Shown here: positions 43,901-52,430 of the stretch, in pieces
Layout of the letters: every line of letters begins with the position of its first letter
Position numbering within the stretch: the first letter of the stretch is position 1
Assembly: GCA_002381565.1 (NCBI GenBank)
Contig: DFWZ01000035.1
Location: forward strand, 1 to 64,000
Direction: 5' to 3'
Source: Gallionella sp. UBA4121
GTDB lineage: Bacteria > Pseudomonadota > Gammaproteobacteria > Burkholderiales > Gallionellaceae
DNA length: 64,000 bases
Translations under genes and position numbers: made by a program
The notes under the pieces: model-generated
Seen by the model: the letters and a program-made list of their open reading frames with translations, nothing else
Told to the model about the DNA's origin: nothing
Databases searched by the model: none

Positions 43901-45433
43901 ATGGCCATTGAAACCGAACTAAAATTGCGCATTACTCCCGAACGGCTTGCCAGGCTCAGGCGGCATGCGCTGTTCAGGACACATCAGATCACGGCGCCTG
44001 TGACCCATCGCCTGCACAACATTTATTACGATACGCCAAAACTCGAACTGCACCAGCGCAAAATGGCGCTACGGCTGCGTCGTGTTAAAGGACACTGGCT
44101 GCAAACCCTGAAAGGTGGCGGGCGGGTTATGGCGGGGTTGCATCAGCGGTTCGAGTGGGAAGTGCCCGTGCCGTCTGCAAAACTTGATTTTTCCAATCTG
44201 GATACTTCCGTGTGGGACGAGCATCTGCCGCCTGCGATACGCGAGAAATTGAGGCCGGTTTTTATCACCGATTTTTACCGCACCAGCCGGGAATTAAACT
44301 GGCAGGGCGCGATAATCGAGGTGTGCATGGATCACGGCGAGGTAAGTACTGATCAGCACAGCACGCCTGTTTGCGAAGTGGAACTGGAACTCAAATCAGG
44401 CGAGCCGCGGCAATTGTTTGAGCTGGCGCAGGCGTTGCTGGAAATCGTCTCGTTCGAACTGGAAACGGTGAGCAAGGCCGAGCATGGATTTCGCCTGCTG
44501 GCAGGTTACATTGCACAACCTGTAAAAGCAGAACTGCCCAGGCTTGCTAAAACAGACAGCCTGACGGATGGATTGCAAGCGCTGATCTGGGCTTGTTTGC
44601 TGCATTTGCAGGGTAATCTGCACGGTGCGATGGAAAGCGGTGCCACGGAAAACCATGACGCGGAATATCTGCACCAGATGCGGGTCGCGTTGCGTCGCTT
44701 GCGTGTGGTGCTGCGCATGACCGAAAAAATTCGCGCCGATGAGGAGTTGGCCGCATTAGGCGTGTCGTTAGCCCGGCTGGGTGTCGAGCTGGGGCGAATA
44801 CGCGAGTGGGATGTGTTCATCGCTCAGACGCTCCAGCCGATGCGCGCGGCGATTGAAGGCATCGTCGGACAGCAGAGCATGCAGGCGTTGCTGGAATACA
44901 GCCAGCTGCAACGTGCCGACTGTTATGCCGCGCTGCGCGGTACGGTGCAGGCGCGCGAATTGCAGCATTTGCTGCTCCGTTTTGCCATCTGGATGAATGG
45001 CCCCTATTGGCGGCAGGCGGAACAGGGCGCGCCACAGGCTTGTGATTTTGCAGCAAAACGTTTGCATCAGTTGTATAAGCGCTATGCGCGGGCGGGAGAG
45101 CAGCTGCCGGATGCGCCGCATTTGCATGCCTTGCGTATTCATGCAAAGAAGTTGCGCTATAGCGCGGAATTTTTTTCCGCCCTGTACGACAAGCATGAGG
45201 CCAGGTTATATCTTGCCGCATTGAGCGACGTGCAGGAGTTGCTGGGTGGAATCAACGATATTGCGGTAGCCCGCCGCCTGCTGGATGAGATGCCGGCCTG
45301 TCTGTCCGGGCACGCGGAAGTCATGGTGTTTATAAAGGGCAGGCTGGATGCGGATTTATCATTAAAATTGAAGATGTTGCGTAAGCTCATTCAACACTTT
45401 AACAGGCAGCAGGTTTTCTGGGAAAAGGGTTAG
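43901..45433 (+). CDS. CYTH and CHAD domain protein (inorganic triphosphatase-like)
   Basis: 510 aa. The N-terminal CYTH domain starts MAIETELKLRI (the ExExK metal/phosphate motif) with HNIYYDTPKLELHQRKMALRLRR and the acidic pairs EVCMDHGEV and CEVELELKSG. The C-terminal CHAD domain (residues about 270-505) has conserved histidines and basic helices: YLHQMRVALRRLRVVLRM near 300 and LHALRIHAKKLRYSAEFF near 410, thought to bind polyphosphate. Likely hydrolyses triphosphate (as E. coli YgiF). The longer frame from 43757 overlaps the neighbour and is rejected. Confidence 0.9.
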   Translation: MAIETELKLRITPERLARLRRHALFRTHQITAPVTHRLHNIYYDTPKLELHQRKMALRLRRVKGHWLQTLKGGGRVMAGLHQRFEWEVPVPSAKLDFSNLDTSVWDEHLPPAIREKLRPVFITDFYRTSRELNWQGAIIEVCMDHGEVSTDQHSTPVCEVELELKSGEPRQLFELAQALLEIVSFELETVSKAEHGFRLLAGYIAQPVKAELPRLAKTDSLTDGLQALIWACLLHLQGNLHGAMESGATENHDAEYLHQMRVALRRLRVVLRMTEKIRADEELAALGVSLARLGVELGRIREWDVFIAQTLQPMRAAIEGIVGQQSMQALLEYSQLQRADCYAALRGTVQARELQHLLLRFAIWMNGPYWRQAEQGAPQACDFAAKRLHQLYKRYARAGEQLPDAPHLHALRIHAKKLRYSAEFFSALYDKHEARLYLAALSDVQELLGGINDIAVARRLLDEMPACLSGHAEVMVFIKGRLDADLSLKLKMLRKLIQHFNRQQVFWEKG

Positions 45434-45443
45434 GCTTCGCGGG

Positions 45444-47669
45444 CTATTTCGAATTGGCAGTTGGCTTCCAGCGTTTTAACAGCAGCGCGTTGCTCACTAC
45501 TGAAACGGAGCTCATCGCCATCGCAGCTCCTGCAATCACGGGATTAAGCAGCCCCATGGCTGCGAGCGGAATGCCCAGCACGTTGTAGCCAAAGGCAAAA
45601 AACAGGTTCTGTCTTATTTTCGCTAACGTGGCGCGCGACAGGGATATCGCATCCACTACGCTCATCAGATCGCTCTGCATCAGGGTGATGTCGGCGGCTT
45701 CCATGGCGATGTCACTGCCGCTGCGCATTGCGAAGCTGACATCGGCGGCGGCCAGTGCCGGTGCATCGTTGATGCCGTCGCCGACCATACCAACCAGATT
45801 ATTTTTTGGCCGGGTTCCCGTCTCAGCCTGCCCTCGAACGGGGGTGCCGGGGGCGGGCATGACGACCTTGAACGATTGCACAAGGGCTGCCTTGTCCTCT
45901 GGCAAAACTTCTGCGCGAAATTCACGGATACCGGCCTGATCAGCAATGGCCTGTGCTGTGGCCTGATTATCCCCGCTTATCATCACCACGCGTATGCCCA
46001 TCCCGGTCAGTTTTGCAACGGCATCCGGGCTGCTGGTGCGTAGCTGATCGGCAACCGCGATATAACCCAGCAGGGTAGCCTCGCGGGCAATCACGATCAC
46101 GGTCTTGCCCAGCTTTTGCAGCCCGAGGACAACGTGTTCATCGATGGTGATGCCAGCTTGTGTGGCGAAGGCAGGTGAGCCTAACTGATAAGGTTTGCCG
46201 TCAATTTCCGCCAGCAGGCCCAGACCTGCCGATTCAACAAGGTTCACGACGGGTATCAATTGAAGTGCTTTTGCATGCTCTGCCAGAGCGCGTGACAGCG
46301 GATGGCTGGAGCCTTGTGCCAGGCTTGCCGCCGTTTTCAATAATTCGACATTGCTTACACCCGGCGCCGGCAGCACATCGGTCACATCAGGTTTGCCTGT
46401 CGTCAGCGTGCCGGTCTTGTCCACCAGCAATACGGTGAGCTTGTGCGCGCGTTCCAGCGCGGCGGCATCCTTGACCAGTATGCCCGCCTGCGCGGCGCGT
46501 CCGGTGGCGACGACAAGGGCTGTCGGCGTGGCCAGCCCCAGCGCGCAGGGGCAGGAAATCACCAGCACCGCCACGGCATTGATCAGCGATGTAGAGAAGC
46601 CCCCGCCCATCATCCACCACACGCCGAAGGTAATCAGAGCGATGCCTGTCACCACCGGCACGAATACGGCGGAGATGCGGTCGGCCAGCTTTTGAATGGC
46701 GGCTTTCGAGCCTTGCGCCTGTTCGACCAGACGGATGATGGCGGCGAGCTGGGTATGTGAACCCACCGCCAGCGCGCGACATTTGAGCAGACCCTGTCCG
46801 TTCAGCGTGGCGGCATACACTTTGTCATCAACCTGTTTTCCTTGCGGCAGGCTTTCACCTGTGAGCATGGCTTCATTCACACTGGAAGTGCCTGCTATCA
46901 CGATGCCGTCCACCGGCACGCTCTCGCCCGGGCGTACCAGGTATATGTCATCCACGCGCATTTGTTTTGCCGCGATCTCCTGCATTACGCCATCGCGCTC
47001 GACGTGCGCGGTCACAGGTTGCAGATTGATCAGCGCCTCCAGTGCGCTTGAGGTCTTGCCCTTTGCGCGCGCTTCGAGCAGTTTGCCGAGCAGCACCAGC
47101 GTAATCAGCGTGGCACTCGCTTCAAAATAAAGCGGCTGATCAAGACCCAGCAACATCACCGCGCAACTTAAAAAATAAGCGGCACTGGTGCCCAGCGCGA
47201 CCAGCACATCCATGTTTGCACCGCCGCCGCGCAAACTGCTCCATGCACCGGAATAAAATCGCCGGCCTATCCAGAACTGCACCGGCGTTGCCAGCAGGAA
47301 TTGCAACCAGGCCGGCAACATGAAATGGATGCCTGCAAACATCAGCAGCATTGCTATGAGTAACGGGGCAGTGAGCAATGCCGAGATGATGAATCGCATT
47401 TGCTCATGGCGCAAGACTGCTGCACGCGCCTGTTTTTCAGCGGCGAAATCGCGCAGCGGATGGGCGTCAAAACCCGTGGCTTGAACAGCTTTGATCAGTT
47501 CGGTGAGCGTGATCTTGTCCGGGTTATAAGCGATGTGGGCTTTTTCGGTGGCGATACTCACTGAAGCGGTAACCTCGGGGAGCTGATTCAACGCTTTTTC
47601 CAGACGCGTGGAGCAGGCGGCACAGTGCATGCCGGTGACTTGCAGATCCGTGTGGATGGGATTTTCCAT
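45444..47669 (-). CDS. copA: Copper-translocating P-type ATPase with a repeat insertion
   Basis: Exports Cu(I) across the inner membrane. 741 aa. The N-terminal metal-binding domain has GMHCAACS (CxxC near residue 16). Eight membrane helices follow, with SCPCALGLATPTA (CPC, transport site), TGES actuator motif, DKTGTLTTGKP (phosphorylated Asp), the ATP-domain GSSHPLSRAL (His-Pro) and MVGDGINDAPALA. Between the segment PEDKAALVQSFK and NLVGMVGDGINDAP lie about 20 extra residues (PAPGTPVRGQAETGTRP), encoded by a dispersed repeat at 45815-45859. It is adjacent to the hinge of the P domain but leaves all motifs intact. Confidence 0.93.
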   Translation of the reverse strand: MENPIHTDLQVTGMHCAACSTRLEKALNQLPEVTASVSIATEKAHIAYNPDKITLTELIKAVQATGFDAHPLRDFAAEKQARAAVLRHEQMRFIISALLTAPLLIAMLLMFAGIHFMLPAWLQFLLATPVQFWIGRRFYSGAWSSLRGGGANMDVLVALGTSAAYFLSCAVMLLGLDQPLYFEASATLITLVLLGKLLEARAKGKTSSALEALINLQPVTAHVERDGVMQEIAAKQMRVDDIYLVRPGESVPVDGIVIAGTSSVNEAMLTGESLPQGKQVDDKVYAATLNGQGLLKCRALAVGSHTQLAAIIRLVEQAQGSKAAIQKLADRISAVFVPVVTGIALITFGVWWMMGGGFSTSLINAVAVLVISCPCALGLATPTALVVATGRAAQAGILVKDAAALERAHKLTVLLVDKTGTLTTGKPDVTDVLPAPGVSNVELLKTAASLAQGSSHPLSRALAEHAKALQLIPVVNLVESAGLGLLAEIDGKPYQLGSPAFATQAGITIDEHVVLGLQKLGKTVIVIAREATLLGYIAVADQLRTSSPDAVAKLTGMGIRVVMISGDNQATAQAIADQAGIREFRAEVLPEDKAALVQSFKVVMPAPGTPVRGQAETGTRPKNNLVGMVGDGINDAPALAAADVSFAMRSGSDIAMEAADITLMQSDLMSVVDAISLSRATLAKIRQNLFFAFGYNVLGIPLAAMGLLNPVIAGAAMAMSSVSVVSNALLLKRWKPTANSK
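45815..45859. repeat. Dispersed repeat inside copA
   Basis: TTCCCG...CAGCCTGCCCTCG...GGGGGCGGG matches 50747-50790 at roughly four of five positions by eye. Its arms TTCCCG/CGGG can form a hairpin. It is translated in frame. Confidence 0.75.
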
Positions 47670-47768
47670 GCGCAGATTATATGCCCTTGCCGGGCAGAAC
47701 TGCGCAGGAAATGCGCAGTGGCCAATAACCTGCCGCGCGCTTTAATCGTGCGGCAGGCTGTTATGGGC

Positions 47769-47960
47769 TTATTTTTTCATCGGGCAGGTGTTCAGACCCA
47801 GAATTGAGTAGGCAGGGCATATGCCGATGATGCCGGTCAGCAATGGAACCACACCTATATAGCCCCACGCGCCGATTGTGCCGGTGTAGGCCAGTGCGAT
47901 TAATGCCAGGCCTGCAATGATGCGTACAGCACGATCAATGGTTCCTTCATTGGTTTTCAT
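47769..47960 (-). CDS. DUF2892 membrane protein
   Basis: 63 aa with two hydrophobic helices: AVRIIAGLALIALAYTGTIG and GYIGVVPLLTGIIGICPAYSI, and the family's start (N-E-G-x-x-D-R) and C-P-x-Y and NTCPMKK end. DUF2892 proteins accompany rhodanese- or sulfur-related functions in other genomes; none is next to it here. A TGTGA-N6-TCACA site lies about 60 bp upstream, next to the gene for a Crp-family regulator. Confidence 0.85.
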   Translation of the reverse strand: MKTNEGTIDRAVRIIAGLALIALAYTGTIGAWGYIGVVPLLTGIIGICPAYSILGLNTCPMKK

Positions 47961-48019
47961 TTTCGCTCCTGGTAGATGTTATGGGAGCGCACATGATAGG
48001 CATATTTTGCGCAGCTGTC

Positions 48020-48035
48020 TGTGATAAAACTCACA
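48020..48035. promoter_or_regulatory. Crp-type operator TGTGA-N6-TCACA
   Basis: TGTGATAAAACTCACA is an exact match to the Crp consensus half-sites. It lies between the Crp-family gene (ends 48050) and the DUF2892 gene (starts 47960, same strand), in the position of an activator or repressor site for the latter. Confidence 0.65.
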
Positions 48036-48049
48036 TAAGGCAAGAAATT

Positions 48050-48715
48050 TTAAAGCGCGGCGAATTTTTTGAGTGCAGACTCGTCAGTAATGGTGATTTG
48101 TTCGCGCCCCAGCCTGACCCATCCCTGTTCGGAAAAGCTCTTGAGCAGGCGGCTGACGATCTCTCGTGCACTACCGAGTTCATCGGCCAGTGCCTGATGA
48201 GTGGTATGTATCGTGCCGGATTTGCCAACCAGCAGGATTGCCAACCGCTGATCGAGCTTCTGGAACGCCACCGCGGTGACCAGCTCCATCAGGTGGGTGA
48301 GACGTTCGGTAAAGAGCTGGAACACGTAGCGGCGGAAGGCATGAAAGTTGTCAAGCAGGTTATGGAAAGCCGGGGCAGGCAACATGACTATTTCTACGGG
48401 TTCATCGACAATGCCACGCGCCTGATAGCGGGTGTCGCCGAGCAGGCAGCTGCTGGTGAGGATGCAGCTCTCGCCCGGCACGACCCGATACAGCTGCAAT
48501 TCCCGCCCGTTTGCCGAAGACTTGACGACGCGCAGGCTGCCTGAGAGCAACAGCGGAAATCCCTGGCAGGGCTGATTTTCGTCAAAGACCACTGCTCCGG
48601 CTGCAAGCTGCAACCGGCTGGCGGTTTCAAGCGCCGCGCCTAGCTCTGCGGCAGGCAACTCGCGCAGCACAGGATACTGTTGCAAGATGCGGGAGATAGT
48701 GTCGCTATCAATCAT
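48050..48715 (-). CDS. Crp/Fnr-family transcriptional regulator
   Basis: 221 aa. Cyclic-nucleotide-binding-type beta-barrel at about residues 20-115 (GAVVFDENQPCQGFPLLLSG), a dimer helix, and a C-terminal winged helix with TTHQALADELGSAREIVSRLL as helix-turn-helix. The recognition helix has Arg-Glu-x-x-x-Arg, the same pattern as Crp R180/E181/R185, fitting TGTGA half-sites. No N-terminal cysteine cluster as in FNR, though PCQ and ESCILTSSC hold cysteines that could sense redox or metals. Effector unknown. Probably acts on the downstream DUF2892 gene. Confidence 0.88.
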   Translation of the reverse strand: MIDSDTISRILQQYPVLRELPAAELGAALETASRLQLAAGAVVFDENQPCQGFPLLLSGSLRVVKSSANGRELQLYRVVPGESCILTSSCLLGDTRYQARGIVDEPVEIVMLPAPAFHNLLDNFHAFRRYVFQLFTERLTHLMELVTAVAFQKLDQRLAILLVGKSGTIHTTHQALADELGSAREIVSRLLKSFSEQGWVRLGREQITITDESALKKFAAL

Positions 48716-48745
48716 AACAATCCCGCTCTGTTGCGCAGGTCAACG

Positions 48746-50275
48746 TTATTCCGGGCGCATTTGCGGAAACAGGATCACATCGCGGATGCTGGCGCAGTCG
48801 GTGAGCATCATGATCAGACGATCGATGCCGATGCCCTCTCCGGCAGTTGGCGGCAAGCCGTATTCCAGTGCGCGCACATAGTCGTTATCCTTGAACATCG
48901 CTTCTTCATCGCCGGCCTCTTTCGCCGCAACCTGCGCATCGAAGCGCGCTTCCTGATCTTCCGCGTCATTCAATTCCGAGAAGCCGTTGGCCAGCTCGCG
49001 TCCCAGCACAAACAGTTCGAAGCGCTCGGTGATGGCCGGATTGGCATCGCTGCTGCGGGCCAGCGGCGAGACTTCCACCGGATAATCGATGATGAAGGTG
49101 GGTTCAAACAGCAGCGCCTCGGACAACTCTTCAAACAGAGACAATTGCAGGCCGCCCAGGGTATCCTCCGGCCTGTATTTCGCTTTCAGGTCTTGCAGCT
49201 CGGAGAGCACGAATTCGCGGTCACCCAGTTGTTCGTCGGAAAATTGCGGATGATATTTCTGGATCGCCTGCACCATGGTCAAACGGTGGAATGGCTGACC
49301 CAGATCCAGTTCCTTTCCCTGATAGCTGATCAGCGTGGTGCCCAGCACTTTTTGCGCCACTTCGCGCAGCAGTTTTTCGGTGAAGTCCATCAGGTACTTG
49401 TAATCGCGGTAGGCCTCGTAAAACTCCAGCATGGTGAATTCCGGATTGTGGCGCGTGGAAAGTCCCTCGTTTCGGAAGTTTCGATTGATTTCAAACACTT
49501 TTTCGAATCCGCCTACCACCAGGCGCTTCAGGTACAGCTCAGGTGCGATGCGCAGAAACATCTGCATGTCCAGCGCATTGTGATGCGTCTCGAACGGTTT
49601 TGCTGACGCCCCGCCGGGGATGGAATGCATCATCGGCGTTTCGACTTCCAGATAGCCCTGATTGATGAAGAATTCGCGTATCGCCTGTATGATTCTGGTG
49701 CGCGTGATGAACACGCGGCGCGCATCCTCGTTGGTGATCAGGTCGAGATAACGCTGACGGTATTTCTGTTCCTGATCGGACAGGCCGTGGAATTTTTCCG
49801 GCAGCGGACGCAGAGACTTGGTCAGCAGGCGCACCTGCGACACGCGCACCGAAAGTTCGCCGGTCTTGGTCTTGAACAGGACACCGACAGCACCCAGTAT
49901 GTCGCCCAGGTCATAGTGCTTGAACGCGTCATGTGCATCGATGCCGGTATCCCCGTTGCTGATGAATAGTTGCAGGCGCCCGCTCATGTCCTGCAGGGTG
50001 GCGAAGCTGGCTTTGCCCATCACGCGTTTCAACATCATGCGCCCGGCGACCGCGACATGAACCTGTGCACTTTCCAGTTCGTCGTGCGACAGCTGGCCAT
50101 AATCGGTGTGCAAATTCCCCGACAAATGCGTGCGTTCGAAGTCGTTCGGAAAGGCGATTCCCGCTTTCCGGATGGCGGTCAGCTTGTTGCGGCGCTCCGC
50201 GATGATCTGATTCTCGTCTTGCGGGTGACCGGCTGCAAGGTTTTCGGGTTGAGGAATGATGGGTTCGGTTGTCAT
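48746..50275 (-). CDS. lysS: Lysyl-tRNA synthetase, class II
   Basis: Charges tRNA-Lys. 509 aa from ATG 50275. N-terminal OB-fold anticodon-binding domain (HVAVAGRMMLKRVMGKASFA near residue 70). Class II motifs: motif 1 in EVETPMMHSIPGGASA, motif 2 FRNEGLSTRHNPEFTMLEFY near residue 255, motif 3 GIGIDRLIMMLTD near 485. A frame extension to 50335 begins MTQSRVFESH and is less likely. Monocistronic; the Crp-like gene follows after 30 bp. Confidence 0.97.
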   Translation of the reverse strand: MTTEPIIPQPENLAAGHPQDENQIIAERRNKLTAIRKAGIAFPNDFERTHLSGNLHTDYGQLSHDELESAQVHVAVAGRMMLKRVMGKASFATLQDMSGRLQLFISNGDTGIDAHDAFKHYDLGDILGAVGVLFKTKTGELSVRVSQVRLLTKSLRPLPEKFHGLSDQEQKYRQRYLDLITNEDARRVFITRTRIIQAIREFFINQGYLEVETPMMHSIPGGASAKPFETHHNALDMQMFLRIAPELYLKRLVVGGFEKVFEINRNFRNEGLSTRHNPEFTMLEFYEAYRDYKYLMDFTEKLLREVAQKVLGTTLISYQGKELDLGQPFHRLTMVQAIQKYHPQFSDEQLGDREFVLSELQDLKAKYRPEDTLGGLQLSLFEELSEALLFEPTFIIDYPVEVSPLARSSDANPAITERFELFVLGRELANGFSELNDAEDQEARFDAQVAAKEAGDEEAMFKDNDYVRALEYGLPPTAGEGIGIDRLIMMLTDCASIRDVILFPQMRPE

Positions 50276-50341
50276 AGTGCTTGAAGTGATAGGTGGATTT
50301 AGTGTGTGCGACTCAAAGACACGCGATTGTGTCACAAAAAG

Positions 50342-50379
50342 CAGGAATCAGGAATCAGCAATCAGGAATCAGAAAGCAG
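50342..50379. repeat. Short imperfect tandem (CAGGAAT units)
   Basis: CAGGAATCAGGAATCAGCAA and the following ATCAGGAATCAGAAAGCAGG are built from a 7-base unit repeated about five times. Confidence 0.7.
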
Positions 50380-50389
50380 GATGCAGTGG

Positions 50390-50484
50390 TCAGGCAGTAA
50401 TGAGCTGGGTGCAGCGCAGGCCGCTTTGCACCGCGCCTTCCAGTGTGGCGGGATAGTCGCCTTTTGTGTAATCGCCCGTAAGCA
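50390..50484 (-). pseudogene. hpnE 3'-end fragment
   Basis: On the minus strand it reads GDYTKGDYPATLEGAVQSGL, then RCTQLITA and a stop. The intact hpnE ends GDYTMGDYPATLEGAVQSGL, then RCAELLSV. Bases 50411-50484 and 54608-54681 match at about 69 of 74 positions. It is therefore a detached C-terminus of an HpnE copy lying in direct orientation 4.2 kb from the intact gene. It marks one border of the island between them. Confidence 0.85.
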
Positions 50485-50615
50485 GGCAGAGAAAAGCAGA
50501 TCAGGTTAACAACCTCGACTGGCGCGCACGCAAAGCAACAAGGCCGTGCTTCAGCGGATGAACTGATTGAGGTTCGCGCCGGGATTTTCGCACCGCCGGA
50601 AATACAGAGAATTAA

Positions 50616-50818
50616 GGAACCGCTGATTTATTCGTCTTCCCCGTAAAAGCGGGGAACCAGCGCCTTGTGTGACTGGGTGGCCGTTCCTCGAAACATCGGC
50701 CTTTGGCCTCGTTTGGCCGCAAGCTAGAAACTTCGCTACGCTCGTTTTCCCGCCGCAGCCTGCCCTCGTTGGGGTGGTCGGGGGCGGGAACGACGAAACC
50801 GAACAAAACAGTACATCC
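50616..50818. mobile_element. MITE-like element, longer relative of the 24516 copy
   Basis: The left end GGAACCGCTGATTTATTCG and the first 50 bases closely match the element at 24516. The right end (GGGAACGACGAAACCGAACA to ACATCC) also matches it, but more loosely. The extra 94 bp in the middle include the TTCCCGCCGCAGCCTGCCC repeat also found in copA. Flanks are TTAA (50612) and TTAG (50819), so the duplication is imperfect. Confidence 0.65.
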
Positions 50819-50878
50819 TTAGCTGTTTTTTAAGTGAATGTACTTGACCGGATGTAATCCATGGAATACGATTCGTGT

Positions 50879-51175
50879 ATGGTAAAAATACTCCGCACTG
50901 CCGAGTTTGATCGCTGGCTGGATAGCCTGAAAGACCGACTGGCAAAATCCGGCGTACAGGTACGTATTGACCGCATGGCAAAGGGCAACGCGGGTGATGT
51001 CAGGCCGGTGGGTGAAGGTGTGAGTGAAATGCGCATCCACGTCGGTGCAGGTTATCGTGTGTATTTCACCCGCATGGGCATGACGGTGGTTTTGTTGTTA
51101 TGTGGTGGAAATAAAAGCAGTCAAAACCGCGATATTGAACGGGCGCTTGAAATGGCTCAAATTTTGAAGGAATAA
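50879..51175 (+). CDS. RelE/ParE-type toxin (HI1419-like)
   Basis: 98 aa from ATG 50879 (MVKILRTAEFDRWLDSLKD), the family N-terminus. GNAGDVRPVGEGVSEMRIHV and GYRVYFTRMGMTVVLLLCGG and NKSSQNRDIERA are characteristic of the toxin-first addiction modules of the HI1419/HI1420 type. The antitoxin starts 3 nt after the stop. An ATG at 50861 is also in frame. Toxins of this fold usually cleave mRNA on the ribosome. Confidence 0.88.
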   Translation: MVKILRTAEFDRWLDSLKDRLAKSGVQVRIDRMAKGNAGDVRPVGEGVSEMRIHVGAGYRVYFTRMGMTVVLLLCGGNKSSQNRDIERALEMAQILKE

Positions 51176-51177
51176 AC

Positions 51178-51489
51178 ATGATCAAGAAATCCGCAATTAC
51201 AAAGCTGGGTATCGCCCCGTATGATTCCGCCGAATATCTCAAGACGGAAGAAGATATGGCGGCCTACCTTGAAGCATGTATCGAAGAAGCTGGCGACGAT
51301 CCGGTTTTTATCGCACAAGCACTCGGCACAATCGCGCGCGCCAAAGGCATGACACAACTTGCCCGTGACACCGGCCTGGCACGCGAGAGCCTGTACAAAG
51401 CATTGTCCGCCGAAGGTAATCCTGAGTTCGCCACTATTTGGAAGGTAATCCGCGCGCTGGGAATTCGCTTACACGCACGACCAGCATAA
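51178..51489 (+). CDS. Addiction-module antitoxin (HI1420-like, HTH)
   Basis: 103 aa. PYDSAEYLKTEEDMAAYLEA at the start and the helix-turn-helix GMTQLARDTGLARESLYKAL with SAEGNPEFATIWKVIRALG are typical. Antidote of the toxin encoded just upstream, and probably the autorepressor of the pair. Confidence 0.9.
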   Translation: MIKKSAITKLGIAPYDSAEYLKTEEDMAAYLEACIEEAGDDPVFIAQALGTIARAKGMTQLARDTGLARESLYKALSAEGNPEFATIWKVIRALGIRLHARPA

Positions 51490-51633
51490 CCAACGCGGCA
51501 GACGCGAACTGATGATCCCTTTTGTGCCAAAGAAAAAACGTCTTATCGGTTTTGCACCGCGGGAGAAAAAAATGATACTTTTGCTATTCAGTCATTAAAC
51601 TGGGCGCTAACAAAATTTGGCGCTCTCTCTTTA

Positions 51634-51649
51634 CGTTGTTAACGCAACG
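51634..51649. promoter_or_regulatory. Possible operator before higB
   Basis: CGTTGTTAACGCAACG is an inverted repeat (CGTTG/CAACG) 16 bp before the higB start, where HigA-type antitoxins usually bind to repress their own promoter. Confidence 0.45.
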
Positions 51650-51664
51650 CGTTATCATCCAAAT

Positions 51665-51943
51665 ATGATTGCATCATTCAATTGTAAGATCACCGAAGCG
51701 CTGTTCAAGCGTGAACGTGCGCCGCGTTTCGTCAATATCGAACGCGTCGCGCGTCGCAAGTTGGAGCAACTGGATTGGGCGGGTTGCATCGAGGATTTGC
51801 GGATTCCGCCGGGTAACCGGCTGGAAGCCTTGAAAGGTGATCGCGCAGGTCAATGGAGCATCCGTATCAACGATCAGTGGCGCGTGTGTTTTTGCTTCGA
51901 AAATGGCAATGCGCTGGGCGTTGAAATTGTCGATTATCACTGA
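51665..51943 (+). CDS. higB: HigB-type toxin
   Basis: 92 aa from ATG 51665 (MIASFNCKITEALFK). AARRKLEQLDWAG-like segment RVARRKLEQLDWAGCIEDL, RIPPGNRLEALKGDRAGQWS and IRINDQWRVCFCFENG are the HigB pattern. Ribosome-dependent mRNA interferase by family. The in-frame start at 51617 is less likely. higA begins 12 nt after the stop (toxin-first order, as usual for HigBA). Confidence 0.92.
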   Translation: MIASFNCKITEALFKRERAPRFVNIERVARRKLEQLDWAGCIEDLRIPPGNRLEALKGDRAGQWSIRINDQWRVCFCFENGNALGVEIVDYH

Positions 51944-51955
51944 GGAGGTTTAACC

Positions 51956-52252
51956 ATGAAACCAACCCCTATACATCCCGGCGAGATTTTGCTGGAAGAA
52001 TTTTTGAATCCGATGGGTATCAGCCAGTATGCCCTGGCCAAGGCTATCGCCGTCTCGCCGCGTCGAATCAACGAAATCGTGCATGCTGATCGAGCCATTA
52101 CGGCGGATACCGACTTGCGGTTGTGCAAGTTTTTTGGATTGACCGAAGGCTACTGGTTGCGCGGCCAGGCGCGCTACGACACCGAGATAGCCAAAGACAA
52201 AATGGGCGATGTGCTGTCCCGCATTCAACACTATCAACCGCTGGCAGCGTAG
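51956..52252 (+). CDS. higA: HigA-type antitoxin
   Basis: 98 aa XRE-family protein: HPGEILLEEFLNPMGISQYA, then the HTH LAKAIAVSPRRINEIVHADR and a dimerisation helix DTDLRLCKFFGLTEGYWLRG. Neutralises HigB and represses the operon. GAGGAGG precedes the ATG. Confidence 0.93.
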   Translation: MKPTPIHPGEILLEEFLNPMGISQYALAKAIAVSPRRINEIVHADRAITADTDLRLCKFFGLTEGYWLRGQARYDTEIAKDKMGDVLSRIQHYQPLAA

Positions 52253-52422
52253 GCCTCCGGGTCGTCAAAAATGATCGCGATCGGGCCGGTCGTCACCCGA
52301 TAAACTATCAGACTGGCGCATTTTGAATTTTCAGCAAATTTAAGCCGCACTGCTTCACGTAGCAAGCCAAAATGCACCGGAAGGCTCAGGGTTAAAATCC
52401 GTTGTTCAATAATTAACCGGCG
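52234..52422 (-). pseudogene. Protein-like antisense fragment, unknown family
   Basis: An open minus-strand frame from a TAG at 52423-52425 to a TGA at 52234-52236 reads LPVHFGLLREAVRLKF, ENSKCASLIVYRVTT and GPIAIIFDDPEAYAASG. The residue mix looks like a real protein end. The only nearby start is a GTG (52377). It overlaps the 3' end of higA by 19 bases. It is probably the C-terminus of a gene truncated when the DUF2075 gene arrived. I cannot name the family. Confidence 0.35.
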
Positions 52423-52430
52423 CTAAACCT

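Larger units (their letters stand above)
50276..50878. other. Repeat-rich gap between lysS and the island's first gene
   Basis: Holds, in order: an imperfect AGGAATC tandem at 50342-50379, a fragment of hpnE (50390-50484) and a MITE-like element (50616-50818). No functional gene. Confidence 0.7.
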
